Of a stretch of 64,000 bases of DNA, positions 41,286 through 51,486 are shown one piece after another (position 1 is the stretch's first letter; each line of letters begins with the position of its first letter). Source of the DNA: Ewingella americana. GTDB lineage: Bacteria > Pseudomonadota > Gammaproteobacteria > Enterobacterales > Enterobacteriaceae. Location of the stretch: contig NZ_RCZD01000006.1 in NCBI RefSeq assembly GCF_006438725.1, positions 1 through 64,000 of the forward strand, in the 5' to 3' direction. Position numbers and translations under genes: made by a program. The notes beneath the pieces were generated by a model. It was not told the origin of the DNA and ran no database searches. It saw only the letters and a program-made list of their open reading frames with translations.

Positions 41286-42113
41286 TTACGCAATAAATAC
41301 GACGTACACTGCTATTGCGACGACAAAACGATAGATGGCAAATGGCACAAACGAGATGCGCTTAATCACGCTCAGAAACGCTTTGATAGCAAAGAGTGCC
41401 ACGATAAACGCCGTCACAAAACCGGTGGCGAACATCGGTAAATCGGCCAGAGAGAGGAAGCTGTAGCTTTTATAGAGGTCAAGTACAGTCGCCCCTAGCA
41501 TCATCGGCACCGCCAGCAGGAAAGAGAACTCTGAGGCGGCAAAACGACTGACACCCAGTAGCATTCCCCCACCGATAGTCGCACCCGAGCGGGAAAACCC
41601 CGGCCACAGCGCCAGACACTGACACACGCCAATCATCAGGGCCTGAAAATAGGTCATGTCATCCAGACCTTCAGCGCGGGGCTTTTTCGGTTTCAGCCAT
41701 TCGGCGGCAATCAGCCATATCCCCCCGACAACCAGTGCGTACATGACATTTTTCGGCTCAAACAGCATCTTAATTTGCGAATGAAACAGCAATCCCAGCA
41801 CGGTTGCAGGCAACATTCCGAGCAGAATATGGATAAGGTTCAGCCGGCGGGTGCCGGTCCCTTCGTGCGCCGGTGGCTTACCAAAATGCAGCCCGATCAT
41901 GCCAAACAACCTGCGCCAGAACATCACCACCACGGCCATGATCGAACCCAGCTGAATAATCACTTCAAAGGATTTGGCGGTATCACCGGTAAAACCCAGC
42001 AAATTACCCACAATGATCATGTGACCCGTGGAAGATACCGGTAGAAACTCGGTCAGCCCTTCGACCACACCTAAAATGACAGCAACCAGTAAAGAATGGC
42101 TTTCAATTACCAT
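41286..42113 (-). CDS. uppP: Undecaprenyl-diphosphatase UppP (BacA)
   Basis: A 275-residue inner-membrane phosphatase that regenerates the undecaprenyl phosphate carrier for peptidoglycan and O-antigen; excess gives bacitracin resistance. Family motifs: [16 protein letters not shown] and [16 protein letters not shown]. About eight helices. ATG 42113 is taken; TTG 42125 also lies in frame. The stop adjoins the repeat to its left. Confidence 0.95.
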   Translation of the reverse strand: MVIESHSLLVAVILGVVEGLTEFLPVSSTGHMIIVGNLLGFTGDTAKSFEVIIQLGSIMAVVVMFWRRLFGMIGLHFGKPPAHEGTGTRRLNLIHILLGMLPATVLGLLFHSQIKMLFEPKNVMYALVVGGIWLIAAEWLKPKKPRAEGLDDMTYFQALMIGVCQCLALWPGFSRSGATIGGGMLLGVSRFAASEFSFLLAVPMMLGATVLDLYKSYSFLSLADLPMFATGFVTAFIVALFAIKAFLSVIKRISFVPFAIYRFVVAIAVYVVFIA

Positions 42114-42321
42114 TAAATGTCCCAACCCTTAAGAAATATAAACAGTCTGTTTTATGACAAAACAGGACAAAAGCCAGACAATAAAAAGCGGCATCATCAA
42201 GGTGCCGCCCAGACAACGTCATCCAATGCAAACTCTGTCTTTATAACGCATTCTTATGACAAACATTCGCGTCATCAGTTTCTGAAATTTACACTTTACG
42301 TTGTATTTTTCAGAAGGCGCA

Positions 42322-42678
42322 TTAACTGCGCACGCCACGCTCAATCATCACACCGACGTTGGCAGCTTGTGCCACTGCGCCGGGCTTACTCAATTTGATG
42401 CGCACCCATGGCGAGTTAAAACGCGCCAACAGCAGGGCAGCCACTTCTTCAGCCACGCGTTCAACCAGCGCGAAATTCTGCGATGACACATGCTTGATCA
42501 CCGCTTCGCTGACATCGGCGTAACTCAAACAGTCATTCACATCGTCACTGGCGGCAGCCTGGCGGTTATCCCAGGCCATTTCGATATCGAATACCAGTCT
42601 CTGCTTGATGGTTTGTTCCCACTCATAAGCGCCAATGGTAGTGATTACATTCAGTTGCTCAATAAATACGATATCCAT
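42322..42678 (-). CDS. folB: Dihydroneopterin aldolase FolB
   Basis: A 118-residue tunnelling-fold enzyme of folate synthesis, also with epimerase activity. [21 protein letters not shown] begins like E. coli FolB; the catalytic Lys is in [10 protein letters not shown] and Glu in [12 protein letters not shown] 42678 rather than GTG 42681. Divergent from plsY. Confidence 0.94.
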   Translation of the reverse strand: MDIVFIEQLNVITTIGAYEWEQTIKQRLVFDIEMAWDNRQAAASDDVNDCLSYADVSEAVIKHVSSQNFALVERVAEEVAALLLARFNSPWVRIKLSKPGAVAQAANVGVMIERGVRS

Positions 42679-42785
42679 CACGCGTTTCTCTGTTTTTGGG
42701 TCAGCCGGATACCACTTCCGGCGGAAAATGCGTATTATCCATAGATGTTACGATTAACACGATCCTTATTAGACGGAACTGCGTT

Positions 42786-43439
42786 ATGAGTGCTACCGCG
42801 CTTGGCATGATTATTTTCGCCTACCTTTGCGGCTCGATTTCCAGTGCAATTCTGGTCTGCCGGGTAGCAGGGTTACCCGATCCCCGAAGGCAAGGTTCCG
42901 GCAATCCCGGTGCAACCAATGTTTTACGGATTGGCGGTCGTGCTGCGGCCGCAACGGTACTGATTTTCGATGTCCTGAAAGGCATGTTGCCTGTCTGGCT
43001 GGCGTATCGCCTGAATATTCCACCGATGTATCTTGGCCTGACTGCTATCGCGGCCTGCGTCGGACACATCTATCCGGTGTTCTTCCGCTTTAAAGGCGGG
43101 AAAGGGGTCGCCACAGCGTTTGGTGCCATCGCGCCTATCGGCTGGGACCTGACCGGTCTGATGACCGGCACGTGGCTGCTGACCGTTCTTCTGAGCGGCT
43201 ATTCATCGCTGGGCGCCATCGTCAGTGCGCTGATTGCGCCATTCTATGTCTGGTGGTTCAAACCACAGTTCACCTTCCCCGTCGCGATGCTCTCCTGCCT
43301 GATTCTGTTGCGTCATCATGACAATATTCAGCGCTTATGGCGCCGACAGGAAACCAAGATCTGGGATAAGTGGAAAGAGAAGCGCGCCGCCAAAAAGGCC
43401 GCGCTGGAAGCCGCCAAAAAAGCCGAAAGCGAAAAATAG
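42786..43439 (+). CDS. plsY: Glycerol-3-phosphate acyltransferase PlsY
   Basis: A 217-residue polytopic enzyme that acylates glycerol 3-phosphate from acyl phosphate. Motifs: [54 protein letters not shown]. The C-terminal tail is a Lys/Ala/Glu-rich helix. ATG 42786 gives the E. coli-like MSATALGMI start; the ORF's 30 upstream residues are spurious. Confidence 0.95.
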   Translation: MSATALGMIIFAYLCGSISSAILVCRVAGLPDPRRQGSGNPGATNVLRIGGRAAAATVLIFDVLKGMLPVWLAYRLNIPPMYLGLTAIAACVGHIYPVFFRFKGGKGVATAFGAIAPIGWDLTGLMTGTWLLTVLLSGYSSLGAIVSALIAPFYVWWFKPQFTFPVAMLSCLILLRHHDNIQRLWRRQETKIWDKWKEKRAAKKAALEAAKKAESEK

Positions 43440-43457
43440 CGCCAGAAAAGAGAAATA

Positions 43458-43488
43458 AAAAAACGACCTCATCGGGTCGTTTTTTTTG
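43458..43488 (+). terminator. plsY terminator
   Basis: AAAACGACC TCATC GGGTCGTTTTTTTT. Confidence 0.85.
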
Positions 43489-43508
43489 GCTCAACTCACT
43501 CCGTCTAA

Positions 43509-43625
43509 GCCGGTCTGAACGGGAGCGAGGCAAGGCGCAATAAGGTGAAGAAGCGCAGCATACATCAGTATGTGAGCATTTTGAGCCGCCGCAGCAACGC
43601 AGTCGCAGCCCCGTCTCAGACCGGC
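43509..43625. repeat. Palindromic repeat overlapping the 3' end of tsaD
   Basis: Outer arms GCCGGTCTGA (43509-43518) and TCAGACCGGC (43616-43625) pair perfectly; a central hairpin has CATAC ATCA GTATG (43559-43572). The right arm contains the tsaD stop codon and its last two sense codons. It looks like a second class of dispersed enterobacterial repeat. Confidence 0.65.
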
Positions 43626-44629
43626 GGAAGCTCGGCCAACGGCCAGCGAGGCCGTACTGAGATACTCAAATCTGTATTCTGACTGCTGCCCAACCGTACC
43701 ATCCCCGCATAAGCAATCATTGCGCCGTTATCGGTACAAAATTCAGGCCGCGCATAAAAGACAGCACCACCGCGTTTTTGCATCATCTGCGCCAATTTAG
43801 CCCGCAGCGTGCGGTTCGCACTGACACCGCCGGCCATCACCAGACGCTTGAAGCCGGTGTGATCGAGTGCGCGTTTGCATTTAATCGCCAGCGTATCCAC
43901 CACGGCATCTTCAAAAGCGCGGGCAATATCAGCATGGGTTTGCGGGTCGCTGTCATTGGCGCGAACGGTATTGGCGGCGAACGTTTTCAGGCCGGAGAAG
44001 CTGAAATCAAGGCCGGGGCGGTCAGTCATCGGACGCGGGAACGTAAAGCGCCCTGGCGTGCCCTGCTGCGCCATTTTTGACAGCATCGGGCCACCGGGGT
44101 AGTCCAGGCCCAGCAATTTTGCGGTCTTGTCGAAGGCTTCGCCTGCGGCGTCATCAACGGATTCCCCCAGCAGTTCATACTGACCGATGCCGGTCACACT
44201 GATTAACTGCGTGTGGCCACCGGAGACCAGCAGCGCAACGAAAGGAAAATCAGGCGGATTGTCTTCCAGCATGGGTGCCAGCAGATGGCCTTCCATATGA
44301 TGAACTGGCACCGCAGGAACGCCCCAAGCGAAGGCTAACGAGCGTCCGATGGTAGCCCCCACCAGCAGCGCTCCCACTAAACCAGGGCCTGCGGTATAGG
44401 CCACGCCGTCGATATCCTGCGCGGTTAACCCGGCTTCCTTCAGCGCCGCCTGGATCAACGGAATGGTTTTGCGCACATGGTCGCGCGATGCCAGCTCAGG
44501 CACGACACCGCCGTAATCAGCATGCAGTTTTACCTGACTATACAGTTGGTTGGCTAACAAACCGGCTTCGCTGTCGTAGATCGCAATTCCGGTTTCATCG
44601 CAGGACGTTTCTATACCCAGTACTCGCAT
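43616..44629 (-). CDS. tsaD: tRNA N6-adenosine threonylcarbamoyltransferase TsaD
   Basis: A 337-residue ASKHA-fold metalloenzyme that, with TsaB and TsaE, transfers threonylcarbamoyl to A37 of ANN-decoding tRNAs. Metal ligands His111 and His115 in HHMEGH and the Asp of [15 protein letters not shown] site VSGGHTQL and [14 protein letters not shown] 44629 ([14 protein letters not shown]) is the family start. Its extreme C-terminus is encoded by a palindromic repeat arm. Confidence 0.96.
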   Translation of the reverse strand: MRVLGIETSCDETGIAIYDSEAGLLANQLYSQVKLHADYGGVVPELASRDHVRKTIPLIQAALKEAGLTAQDIDGVAYTAGPGLVGALLVGATIGRSLAFAWGVPAVPVHHMEGHLLAPMLEDNPPDFPFVALLVSGGHTQLISVTGIGQYELLGESVDDAAGEAFDKTAKLLGLDYPGGPMLSKMAQQGTPGRFTFPRPMTDRPGLDFSFSGLKTFAANTVRANDSDPQTHADIARAFEDAVVDTLAIKCKRALDHTGFKRLVMAGGVSANRTLRAKLAQMMQKRGGAVFYARPEFCTDNGAMIAYAGMVRLGSSQNTDLSISVRPRWPLAELPPV

Positions 44630-45156
<527 letters not shown>

Positions 45157-45176
45157 TCTTCGGGGGTAACCCCACC

Positions 45177-45204
45177 GTGTGTTTTTGCTTTCGCAGAAAC
45201 ACAC
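45177..45204 (+). terminator. Stem-loop between rpsU and dnaG
   Basis: GTGTGTTT and AAACACAC pair around TTGCTTTCGCAG. E. coli has a partial terminator (T1) in this gap that lowers dnaG expression; this hairpin is in the right place but lacks a long U-tract. Confidence 0.5.
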
Positions 45205-45293
45205 AAATCGATGAGTAGTTGCATACGCATGCCGTGCTTTCCGAAAGGAATGCGCGGCTTGTTCTCGTTTATAGGCTAGTGAGTAAGGGGCTT

Positions 45294-47042
45294 ATGGCTG
45301 GGAGAATTCCGCGCGTATTTATCAATGACTTGCTGGCTCGTGTCGACATCGTGGATCTTATCGATGCTCGCGTAAAGCTGAAGAAACAAGGCAAGAATTA
45401 CCACGCGTGTTGCCCTTTCCACCATGAGAAAACACCCTCATTTACCGTAAACAGCGATAAGCAATTTTATCATTGTTTCGGCTGTGGAGCGCACGGCAAT
45501 GCCGTCGACTTCCTGATGAACTACGACAGACTTGAGTTTGTTGAAAGTATCGAGGAACTCGCGACAATGCAGGGTCTGGAAGTGCCGTACGAAGCAGGCA
45601 CAGGTCCAAGCCAAATGGAGCGCCATCAGCGTCAAAGCCTCTACCAGTTGATGGAGCCGCTTGCCGCCTTCTATCAACAGTCACTTAAACAACCCGCCGG
45701 TGCTCCTGCCAGAGAATACCTTTCTCAGCGTGGCTTAAGTGAAGACGTTATTACCCATTTTGCCATAGGTTTCGCCCCGCCGGGCTGGGACAACGCGCTT
45801 AAGCGTTTTGGCAAAAATGCCGATGACAAAGCCTCATTAATTGACGCCGGTATGTTGGTCACCAATGACAACGGACGCAGCTATGATCGTTTCCGCGAAC
45901 GGGTGATGTTCCCGATCCGCGACAAACGCGGCCGCGTGATTGCCTTTGGTGGCAGGGTTTTAGGCGAGGGTACGCCGAAATACCTGAACTCGCCGGAAAC
46001 CGAGATTTTCCATAAAGGCCGCCAGTTGTATGGCCTGTATGAAGCTCAACTGAAACACCCGACACCTCTGCGATTATTGGTTGTCGAAGGGTATATGGAC
46101 GTCGTCGCACTGGCGCAATTTGGCATCGATTATGCCGTTGCATCTCTGGGCACGTCGACCACTGCCGACCACATTCAGTTGATGTTCCGCGCCACTGATA
46201 ACGTGGTGTGTTGCTATGACGGCGACAGAGCCGGGCGCGAAGCCGCCTGGCGCGCACTGGAAACGGCCCTGCCGTATCTCAACGATGGCCGTCAGCTACG
46301 CTTTATGTTTTTACCCGATGGCGAAGATCCTGACACGCTGGTACGCAAAGAAGGTAGAGCCGCGTTTGAACAACGGATGGAGCAGGCGCAGCCACTCTCA
46401 ACCTTCCTGTTTGAATCGCTGATGCCGCAGGTTGATTTAAGCAGCCCCGACGGGCGCACTAAATTGAGCATGCTGGCCCTGCCTTTGATTCGTCAGGTAC
46501 CAGGAGAAACGCTACGGATGTACTTGCGGCAGCAGTTAGGCAATAAGCTCGGCATTCTTGATGACAACCAGCTTGAAAAACTGATGCCAAAGCTTGCCGA
46601 CAGCGGGAATACCTACCAGGCGCCCCAGCTAAAACGCACAACCATGCGTATACTTATAGGGTTACTGGTACAAAACCCACAACTGGCTACACTTATACCC
46701 TCACTGCAAGGATTGGAACAAGCGAAGCAGCCAGGGCTGGATCTGTTTACTGAGTTGGTAAACACTTGCTTAGCCCAGCCGGGGCTAACCACGGGCCAGT
46801 TGCTTGAATTGTACCGCGACAATAAGTTCTACCAGCAGCTTGAAACTCTGGCGACATGGAACCATATGATCGTTGAGGATATGGTCGAAGAAGAGTTTCG
46901 CGCCACGCTGGCCAGCCTGTATGACTCGATTTTAGAGCAACGGCTCGAAATATTAATTGCTAAAGCCCGCACGCATGGACTCAGCCCGGAAGAACGTACC
47001 GAGGTCAGTTCACTGAATCAGGTTTTAGCTAAAAAGAATTAA
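45294..47042 (+). CDS. dnaG: DNA primase DnaG
   Basis: A 582-residue primase that lays RNA primers at the replication fork. N-terminal zinc ribbon: ACCPFHHEKTPSF and FYHCFGCGAHG. RNA polymerase/TOPRIM core: VVEGYMDVVALA with the acidic DGDRAGREA. The C-terminal helical domain binds DnaB. ATG 45294 (MAGRIPRVFI) is the family start and follows AAGGGG. Confidence 0.97.
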   Translation: MAGRIPRVFINDLLARVDIVDLIDARVKLKKQGKNYHACCPFHHEKTPSFTVNSDKQFYHCFGCGAHGNAVDFLMNYDRLEFVESIEELATMQGLEVPYEAGTGPSQMERHQRQSLYQLMEPLAAFYQQSLKQPAGAPAREYLSQRGLSEDVITHFAIGFAPPGWDNALKRFGKNADDKASLIDAGMLVTNDNGRSYDRFRERVMFPIRDKRGRVIAFGGRVLGEGTPKYLNSPETEIFHKGRQLYGLYEAQLKHPTPLRLLVVEGYMDVVALAQFGIDYAVASLGTSTTADHIQLMFRATDNVVCCYDGDRAGREAAWRALETALPYLNDGRQLRFMFLPDGEDPDTLVRKEGRAAFEQRMEQAQPLSTFLFESLMPQVDLSSPDGRTKLSMLALPLIRQVPGETLRMYLRQQLGNKLGILDDNQLEKLMPKLADSGNTYQAPQLKRTTMRILIGLLVQNPQLATLIPSLQGLEQAKQPGLDLFTELVNTCLAQPGLTTGQLLELYRDNKFYQQLETLATWNHMIVEDMVEEEFRATLASLYDSILEQRLEILIAKARTHGLSPEERTEVSSLNQVLAKKN

Positions 47043-47232
47043 GCCTGAACACATGGGCAACTGAACAAACGGCTTAAGTGCCGATAAAAAGTGGGACACC
47101 GTCCCGCGCTATGCCGCTCTTGTGGGCCGCGGCAACAAGTAAACGCCCCTATACCCTAACGGGTAAACGTTATTGTTGGCGGTTTCGCTGACCAACACCA
47201 ACCCAAATACTCTGAAGTGTGGATACCGTCTT

Positions 47233-49071
47233 ATGGAGCAAAACCCGCAGTCACAGCTTAAGCTACTTGTCACCCGTGGTAAGGAGCAAGGCTATCTGAC
47301 CTTTGCTGAGGTCAATGACCATCTGCCGGAAGATATCGTCGATTCCGACCAGATCGAAGACATCATCCAGATGATTAATGACATGGGCATCCAGGTTCTT
47401 GAAGAAGCGCCTGACGCCGATGACTTAATGCTGGCCGAAAACCGCCCTGATACCGACGAAGATGCAGCCGAAGCTGCCGCGCAGGTACTGTCCAGCGTTG
47501 AATCTGAAATCGGACGTACCACTGACCCGGTTCGCATGTACATGCGTGAAATGGGTACCGTTGAACTTCTGACCCGTGAAGGCGAAATCGACATCGCCAA
47601 ACGTATTGAAGATGGTATCAACCAGGTCCAGTGTTCCGTTGCCGAATACCCGGAAGCTATTACCTATCTGCTCGAGCAGTATGACCGCGTTGAAGCGGGC
47701 GAAGCACGTCTGTCTGATCTGATCACCGGTTTCGTTGATCCGAATGCAGAAGAAGAGGTCGCGCCAACAGCAACGCATGTGGGTTCTGAACTGACCACAG
47801 AAGAGCAGAGCGATAACGATGACGACGAAGATGAAGACGACGACGCTGAAGACGACAACAGCATCGACCCGGAACTGGCACGTCAGAAATTCACCGATCT
47901 GCGTGAACAGCATGAAGCGACCCGTGCCGTCATCAAGAAAAACGGCCGTAGCCATAAGAGCGCCGCAGAAGAAATTCTGAAACTGTCTGACGTATTTAAA
48001 CAGTTCCGTTTAGTACCAAAACAGTTCGACTTCCTGGTTAACAGCATGCGTTCCATGATGGATCGCGTCCGTACTCAGGAACGTTTGATCATGAAGCTGT
48101 GCGTTGAACAGTGCAAAATGCCGAAGAAAAACTTCGTCACTTTGTTCTCCAGTAACGAGACCAGTCAAACCTGGTTCGACGCGGCTCTGGCAATGGGTAA
48201 ACCATGGTCCGAGAAGCTGAAAGAAGTCACTGAAGACGTACAACGCGGCCTGATGAAACTGCGTCAGATCGAAGAAGAGACCGGCCTGACCATCGAGCAG
48301 GTCAAAGACATTAACCGTCGCATGTCGATCGGTGAAGCCAAGGCTCGTCGCGCCAAGAAAGAGATGGTTGAAGCAAACTTACGTCTGGTTATTTCTATCG
48401 CGAAGAAATACACCAACCGTGGCCTGCAGTTCCTCGACCTGATCCAGGAAGGTAACATCGGCCTGATGAAAGCCGTTGATAAGTTTGAATACCGCCGTGG
48501 TTATAAGTTCTCAACTTATGCCACCTGGTGGATCCGTCAGGCTATCACCCGCTCCATCGCCGACCAGGCGCGTACCATCCGTATTCCGGTGCATATGATT
48601 GAGACCATCAACAAACTCAACCGTATTTCGCGCCAGATGCTGCAAGAGATGGGCCGCGAGCCAACGCCGGAAGAGCTGGCTGAACGCATGCTGATGCCGG
48701 AAGACAAAATCCGCAAAGTGCTGAAAATTGCTAAAGAGCCTATCTCCATGGAAACGCCAATCGGCGACGATGAAGATTCGCATCTGGGTGATTTCATCGA
48801 GGATACTACCCTCGAGCTGCCGCTGGATTCTGCCACGTCAGAAAGCCTGCGTTCTGCAACGCACGACGTTCTGGCCGGTCTGACGGCACGTGAAGCGAAA
48901 GTACTGCGTATGCGTTTCGGTATCGACATGAATACCGACCACACGCTGGAAGAAGTGGGCAAACAGTTCGACGTTACCCGCGAACGTATCCGTCAGATCG
49001 AAGCGAAGGCACTGCGCAAACTGCGCCACCCAAGCCGCTCTGAAGTACTGCGCAGCTTCCTCGACGACTAA
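47233..49071 (+). CDS. rpoD: RNA polymerase sigma-70 factor RpoD
   Basis: A 612-residue housekeeping sigma factor (E. coli 613). Region 1.1 from [13 protein letters not shown]; a long acidic stretch near residues 190-210 in the non-conserved region; region 2 with [35 protein letters not shown] and [15 protein letters not shown]; region 4 with [31 protein letters not shown] 47233 follows a purine-poor leader. Last gene of the operon. Confidence 0.98.
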   Translation: MEQNPQSQLKLLVTRGKEQGYLTFAEVNDHLPEDIVDSDQIEDIIQMINDMGIQVLEEAPDADDLMLAENRPDTDEDAAEAAAQVLSSVESEIGRTTDPVRMYMREMGTVELLTREGEIDIAKRIEDGINQVQCSVAEYPEAITYLLEQYDRVEAGEARLSDLITGFVDPNAEEEVAPTATHVGSELTTEEQSDNDDDEDEDDDAEDDNSIDPELARQKFTDLREQHEATRAVIKKNGRSHKSAAEEILKLSDVFKQFRLVPKQFDFLVNSMRSMMDRVRTQERLIMKLCVEQCKMPKKNFVTLFSSNETSQTWFDAALAMGKPWSEKLKEVTEDVQRGLMKLRQIEEETGLTIEQVKDINRRMSIGEAKARRAKKEMVEANLRLVISIAKKYTNRGLQFLDLIQEGNIGLMKAVDKFEYRRGYKFSTYATWWIRQAITRSIADQARTIRIPVHMIETINKLNRISRQMLQEMGREPTPEELAERMLMPEDKIRKVLKIAKEPISMETPIGDDEDSHLGDFIEDTTLELPLDSATSESLRSATHDVLAGLTAREAKVLRMRFGIDMNTDHTLEEVGKQFDVTRERIRQIEAKALRKLRHPSRSEVLRSFLDD

Positions 49072-49093
49072 TCGTAATTAATTAATCGTCATC

Positions 49094-49137
49094 AAAAAGC
49101 CCCGCGATGGTGAAAACCTTCGCGGGGCTTTTTTTTT
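49094..49137. terminator. Bidirectional terminator between rpoD and mug
   Basis: AAAAAGCCCCGCG and CGCGGGGCTTTTT with a 15-base loop. Confidence 0.88.
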
Positions 49138-49153
49138 GGCATACATTCGCTGA

Positions 49154-49654
49154 TTAATACGCGCTGAGCGCGTCATACATCTCACGATAAGACGCGACCA
49201 ACTCATCCAGCGTGGCGCGGTTCAGTCCGCTTGGGTTTGGTAATACCCAGACCTCCGTACGGCCAATTTTCAATGCCTGACGGCCCCAGCTCACTTTACT
49301 GATGCCGAACGCCTTACTGAACGCCTGCTTACCCAGCACCGCCAGTGCACGTGGCTGGTAACGCTCGATCTTGGCTGTCAGCAGCGCCCCGCCCTCACGT
49401 AACTCATCGCGCACCAGTTCCGTGGCTTCCACCGTTGGCCGTTCGACCAGCATCGTGATGCCACACGCGGTGTCGAGCAGATGCTGCTCCTCTTCCGGCT
49501 TAAGCAAACGGTCGGTAAAGCCGGCCTGGTGGATCACCTTCCAGAAACGGTTGTTGGCATTAGCAAAATGGTAGCCATGATGGGCAGTAGAAAGACCCGG
49601 ATTGATCCCGCAAAACAGCACGGTAAGATCGTCAGCAATAATATCGGTGATCAT
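49154..49654 (-). CDS. mug: G/U mismatch-specific DNA glycosylase Mug
   Basis: A 166-residue uracil-DNA glycosylase family 2 enzyme that removes uracil and ethenocytosine opposite [10 protein letters not shown] holds the catalytic Asn motif (GINPG); [11 protein letters not shown] is the second active-site loop. [22 protein letters not shown] matches E. coli. ATG 49654 is chosen from E. coli alignment over the long upstream extension. Confidence 0.94.
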   Translation of the reverse strand: MITDIIADDLTVLFCGINPGLSTAHHGYHFANANNRFWKVIHQAGFTDRLLKPEEEQHLLDTACGITMLVERPTVEATELVRDELREGGALLTAKIERYQPRALAVLGKQAFSKAFGISKVSWGRQALKIGRTEVWVLPNPSGLNRATLDELVASYREMYDALSAY

Positions 49655-49796
49655 GATGTAACCCTGTGACGTATTTACCGCAGTTATCGCAAAAAAAGGC
49701 AGCAATGACAACAGACTAGAATCGCACACAAAACGCGCATACAAACCGATCACCTGTAGACCTGTAACCGGAACTTACCGTATAATCCCGCCCCAC

Positions 49797-49873
49797 GGCC
49801 CCTTAGCTCAGTTGGTTAGAGCACGCGACTCATAATCGCTTGGTCACTGGTTCAAGTCCAGTAGGGGCCACCA
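49797..49873 (+). tRNA. ileX: tRNA-Ile2 (anticodon CAT, read as lysidine-AU)
   Basis: A 77-base tRNA with encoded CCA. Acceptor GGCCCCT pairs with AGGGGCC; D-arm AGCTCAGTTGGTTAGAGC; anticodon arm CGACTCATAATCG with anticodon CAT; T-arm TTCAAGTCC. The A after the anticodon and the match to E. coli ileX identify the minor Ile2 tRNA, whose C34 becomes lysidine to read AUA, rather than a Met tRNA. A TATAAT precedes it at 49781. Its 3' end borders the prophage and is the probable attachment site. Confidence 0.95.
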
Positions 49874-49899
49874 AATTTTAGCTTTAAATTCAGTAGATT

Positions 49900-49927
49900 A
49901 AGCCACTTTTTGCAGGGTGGCTTTTTT
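49900..49927 (+). terminator. Terminator after tRNA-Ile
   Basis: AAGCCAC and GTGGCTT around a 12-base loop, then T-run. Confidence 0.75.
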
Positions 49928-49942
49928 CCATCTCATTGATTG

Positions 49943-50463
49943 TGTCGCAAAATTGTCGCACTATTTTTCATCGCGACATCAAGAACATTAAAGCAGGGGT
50001 ATATGGACGCAGGAACAATGGAGTCGTCAATTGGAATTCTGGTGACAATCTTTATAGCTTCTATGGGGTTCGCTGTGACCAAAGCATCTTTTTATCAAGA
50101 TGTCGTATCTTCAAACTATTTCAAATTCCTCCTATTAATTTCTCTTCTCACATACTTAATCTATATTTTTGTTGAGAGTTTCAGCAACTCCTTGCAAACC
50201 AAGCTGAAAGAAACCCCTAAAGCAGTGGCTGTAATCAAAGACTCATGGGAATCGTATTCAACTGATATTCTTTGGTGGGCATTATTGCTTAGCATATTTT
50301 GGGGTCTTTGGTTTGTACTAGAATCACTTTCTAGAGCAATGATTAAGCACAACACAAAAGATAAAACCTAACGATCGTGATTTTTTCCTTCTCTATAGAA
50401 AAACACTTCTTATACAACTAGTTATAACACTCCAACGCCACAATTGGCGACAGAATGGCGACG
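49943..50463. other. Two pairs of integrase arm-type-like repeats near the tRNA
   Basis: TGTCGCA occurs at 49943 and 49954, and GGCGACA/GGCGACG (reverse TGTCGCC/CGTCGCC) at 50446 and 50457. Both pairs are spaced 11 bases, one helical turn, and face opposite ways. TGTCGC-type repeats next to a tRNA are typical of tyrosine-integrase arm sites. The gene at 50003-50371 lies between them. Confidence 0.4.
50003..50371 (+). CDS. Small membrane protein, unknown function
   Basis: A 122-residue protein from ATG 50003, seven bases after AGGGG. Three predicted membrane helices: ~8-26 (IGILVTIFIASMGFAV), ~42-60 (FKFLLLISLLTYLIYIFV) and ~88-110 (DILWWALLLSIFWGLWFVL), joined by a charged loop and ending KHNTKDKT. 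I do not recognise a family. AT-rich cargo gene at the prophage end; a defence or superinfection role would be a guess. Confidence 0.6.
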   Translation: MDAGTMESSIGILVTIFIASMGFAVTKASFYQDVVSSNYFKFLLLISLLTYLIYIFVESFSNSLQTKLKETPKAVAVIKDSWESYSTDILWWALLLSIFWGLWFVLESLSRAMIKHNTKDKT

Positions 50464-50973
50464 TATCTTTAATAACTTCAACAACTTCCCTGCATTTCAA
50501 CCTATTGCCCCAGTCTCAATCGTTCAGTAGGATGTATCTGTCTGTGACAGAAATGCAAAAGGAGGTTACTTTGACCCAATTTTTGCACACCACTTTAGAT
50601 TTTTAGTTCGGCCTAAAATAAATTTGGTAGTTGGCTTAGTAGCCGTAAAAAGTGGTAATAGACAGATGCAAGAACAAGGGAAATGAACAGGGCGCTAGTT
50701 CAGTGGCAATCTAATAGCCTTACTGACGAACAGGGCAGCCGACTGGTGCACCGCTAACCCTAAGTAAAGAGAGCCATCTACCACTTCATTCTGTGGCTCA
50801 TACCAAACTCTTGTATCACCTCAAAATTATCGTGCGAGCTTGTTCAGAATATGTAGTAATTTCTGACGGGGTTAAAACCCTACCAGACCAATTATAACAA
50901 GGGGTTACGTGAAATATGACCACTTTTTATACTAATAATCACATTATGTCCATTCACAATTTTTGAGGTAGAC
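50372..50973. other. 602-base AT-rich gap without a convincing gene
   Basis: I see no ORF with family features. AAAAGGAGGTTACT at about 50561 is a perfect ribosome site followed by TTG and only 11 codons (MTQFLHTTLDF) before TAG: a leader peptide or the broken start of a lost gene. Near the right end, AAGGGGTTACGTG and several AT-rich hexamers precede the gene at 50974. Confidence 0.4.
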
Positions 50974-51222
50974 ATGGCCACTAAATTTCAGGTTGAATTA
51001 GCATTAAAAGCAGTCTTATTGGAACTCCATGTACGCGGAGTAGATTTGCATTCTCTCCAGGATGCCTCCATTCTGCGTATGCATAATGAAAAAATTTTTG
51101 TAAAAGAAGATTCGTCTAAAGAAAGGTATCGCGCGGAAGAAGTCCTTTTTGGACTTGTACACAAAATAGCAGGAGCTCCCCCGCAATCCAATGAAAAACC
51201 ATTACCTATAGAAGAATTTTAA
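50974..51222 (+). CDS. Small hypothetical protein (82 residues)
   Basis: Starts at ATG 50974 after GAGGTAGAC. Predicted mostly helical (KFQVELALKAVLLELHVRG), with a central IFVKEDSSKERYRAEEVLFGLVHKI and a proline-rich end PPQSNEKPLPIEEF. No family recognised. It has its own terminator downstream. Possible accessory gene of the cargo zone. Confidence 0.55.
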   Translation: MATKFQVELALKAVLLELHVRGVDLHSLQDASILRMHNEKIFVKEDSSKERYRAEEVLFGLVHKIAGAPPQSNEKPLPIEEF

Positions 51223-51335
51223 TCCTATTACCGCTTGATCACCTTACGGCGCTATGAAAAATCAAAAGATGCACTTGATCGCTGACTCAAGGCCAGTATG
51301 GACCAACAAATTTTTGCCTAATATTCAATATTATT

Positions 51336-51366
51336 AAGCCACTTTTAACTAAGTGGCTTTTTTTTA
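51336..51366 (+). terminator. Terminator after the 82-residue gene
   Basis: AAGCCACTT TTAAC TAAGTGGCTT followed by a T-run. The stem resembles that of the tRNA terminator at 49900. Confidence 0.8.
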
Positions 51367-51486
51367 TAACGGTCAGTTTCACGTAAGGATTTCCTAGCTA
51401 AGCTTATATATTCATGCAATATTGGTTTGAGAGATTTATTTAAGGTGAATTCTGCAAATAAGACTCACCAGCATGAATAGGGAAAC

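Noticed and set aside
49797-49873. tRNA with CAT anticodon as a methionine tRNA
   Set aside because: The acceptor and anticodon-arm sequence match E. coli tRNA-Ile2 (ileX), not initiator or elongator Met tRNA.
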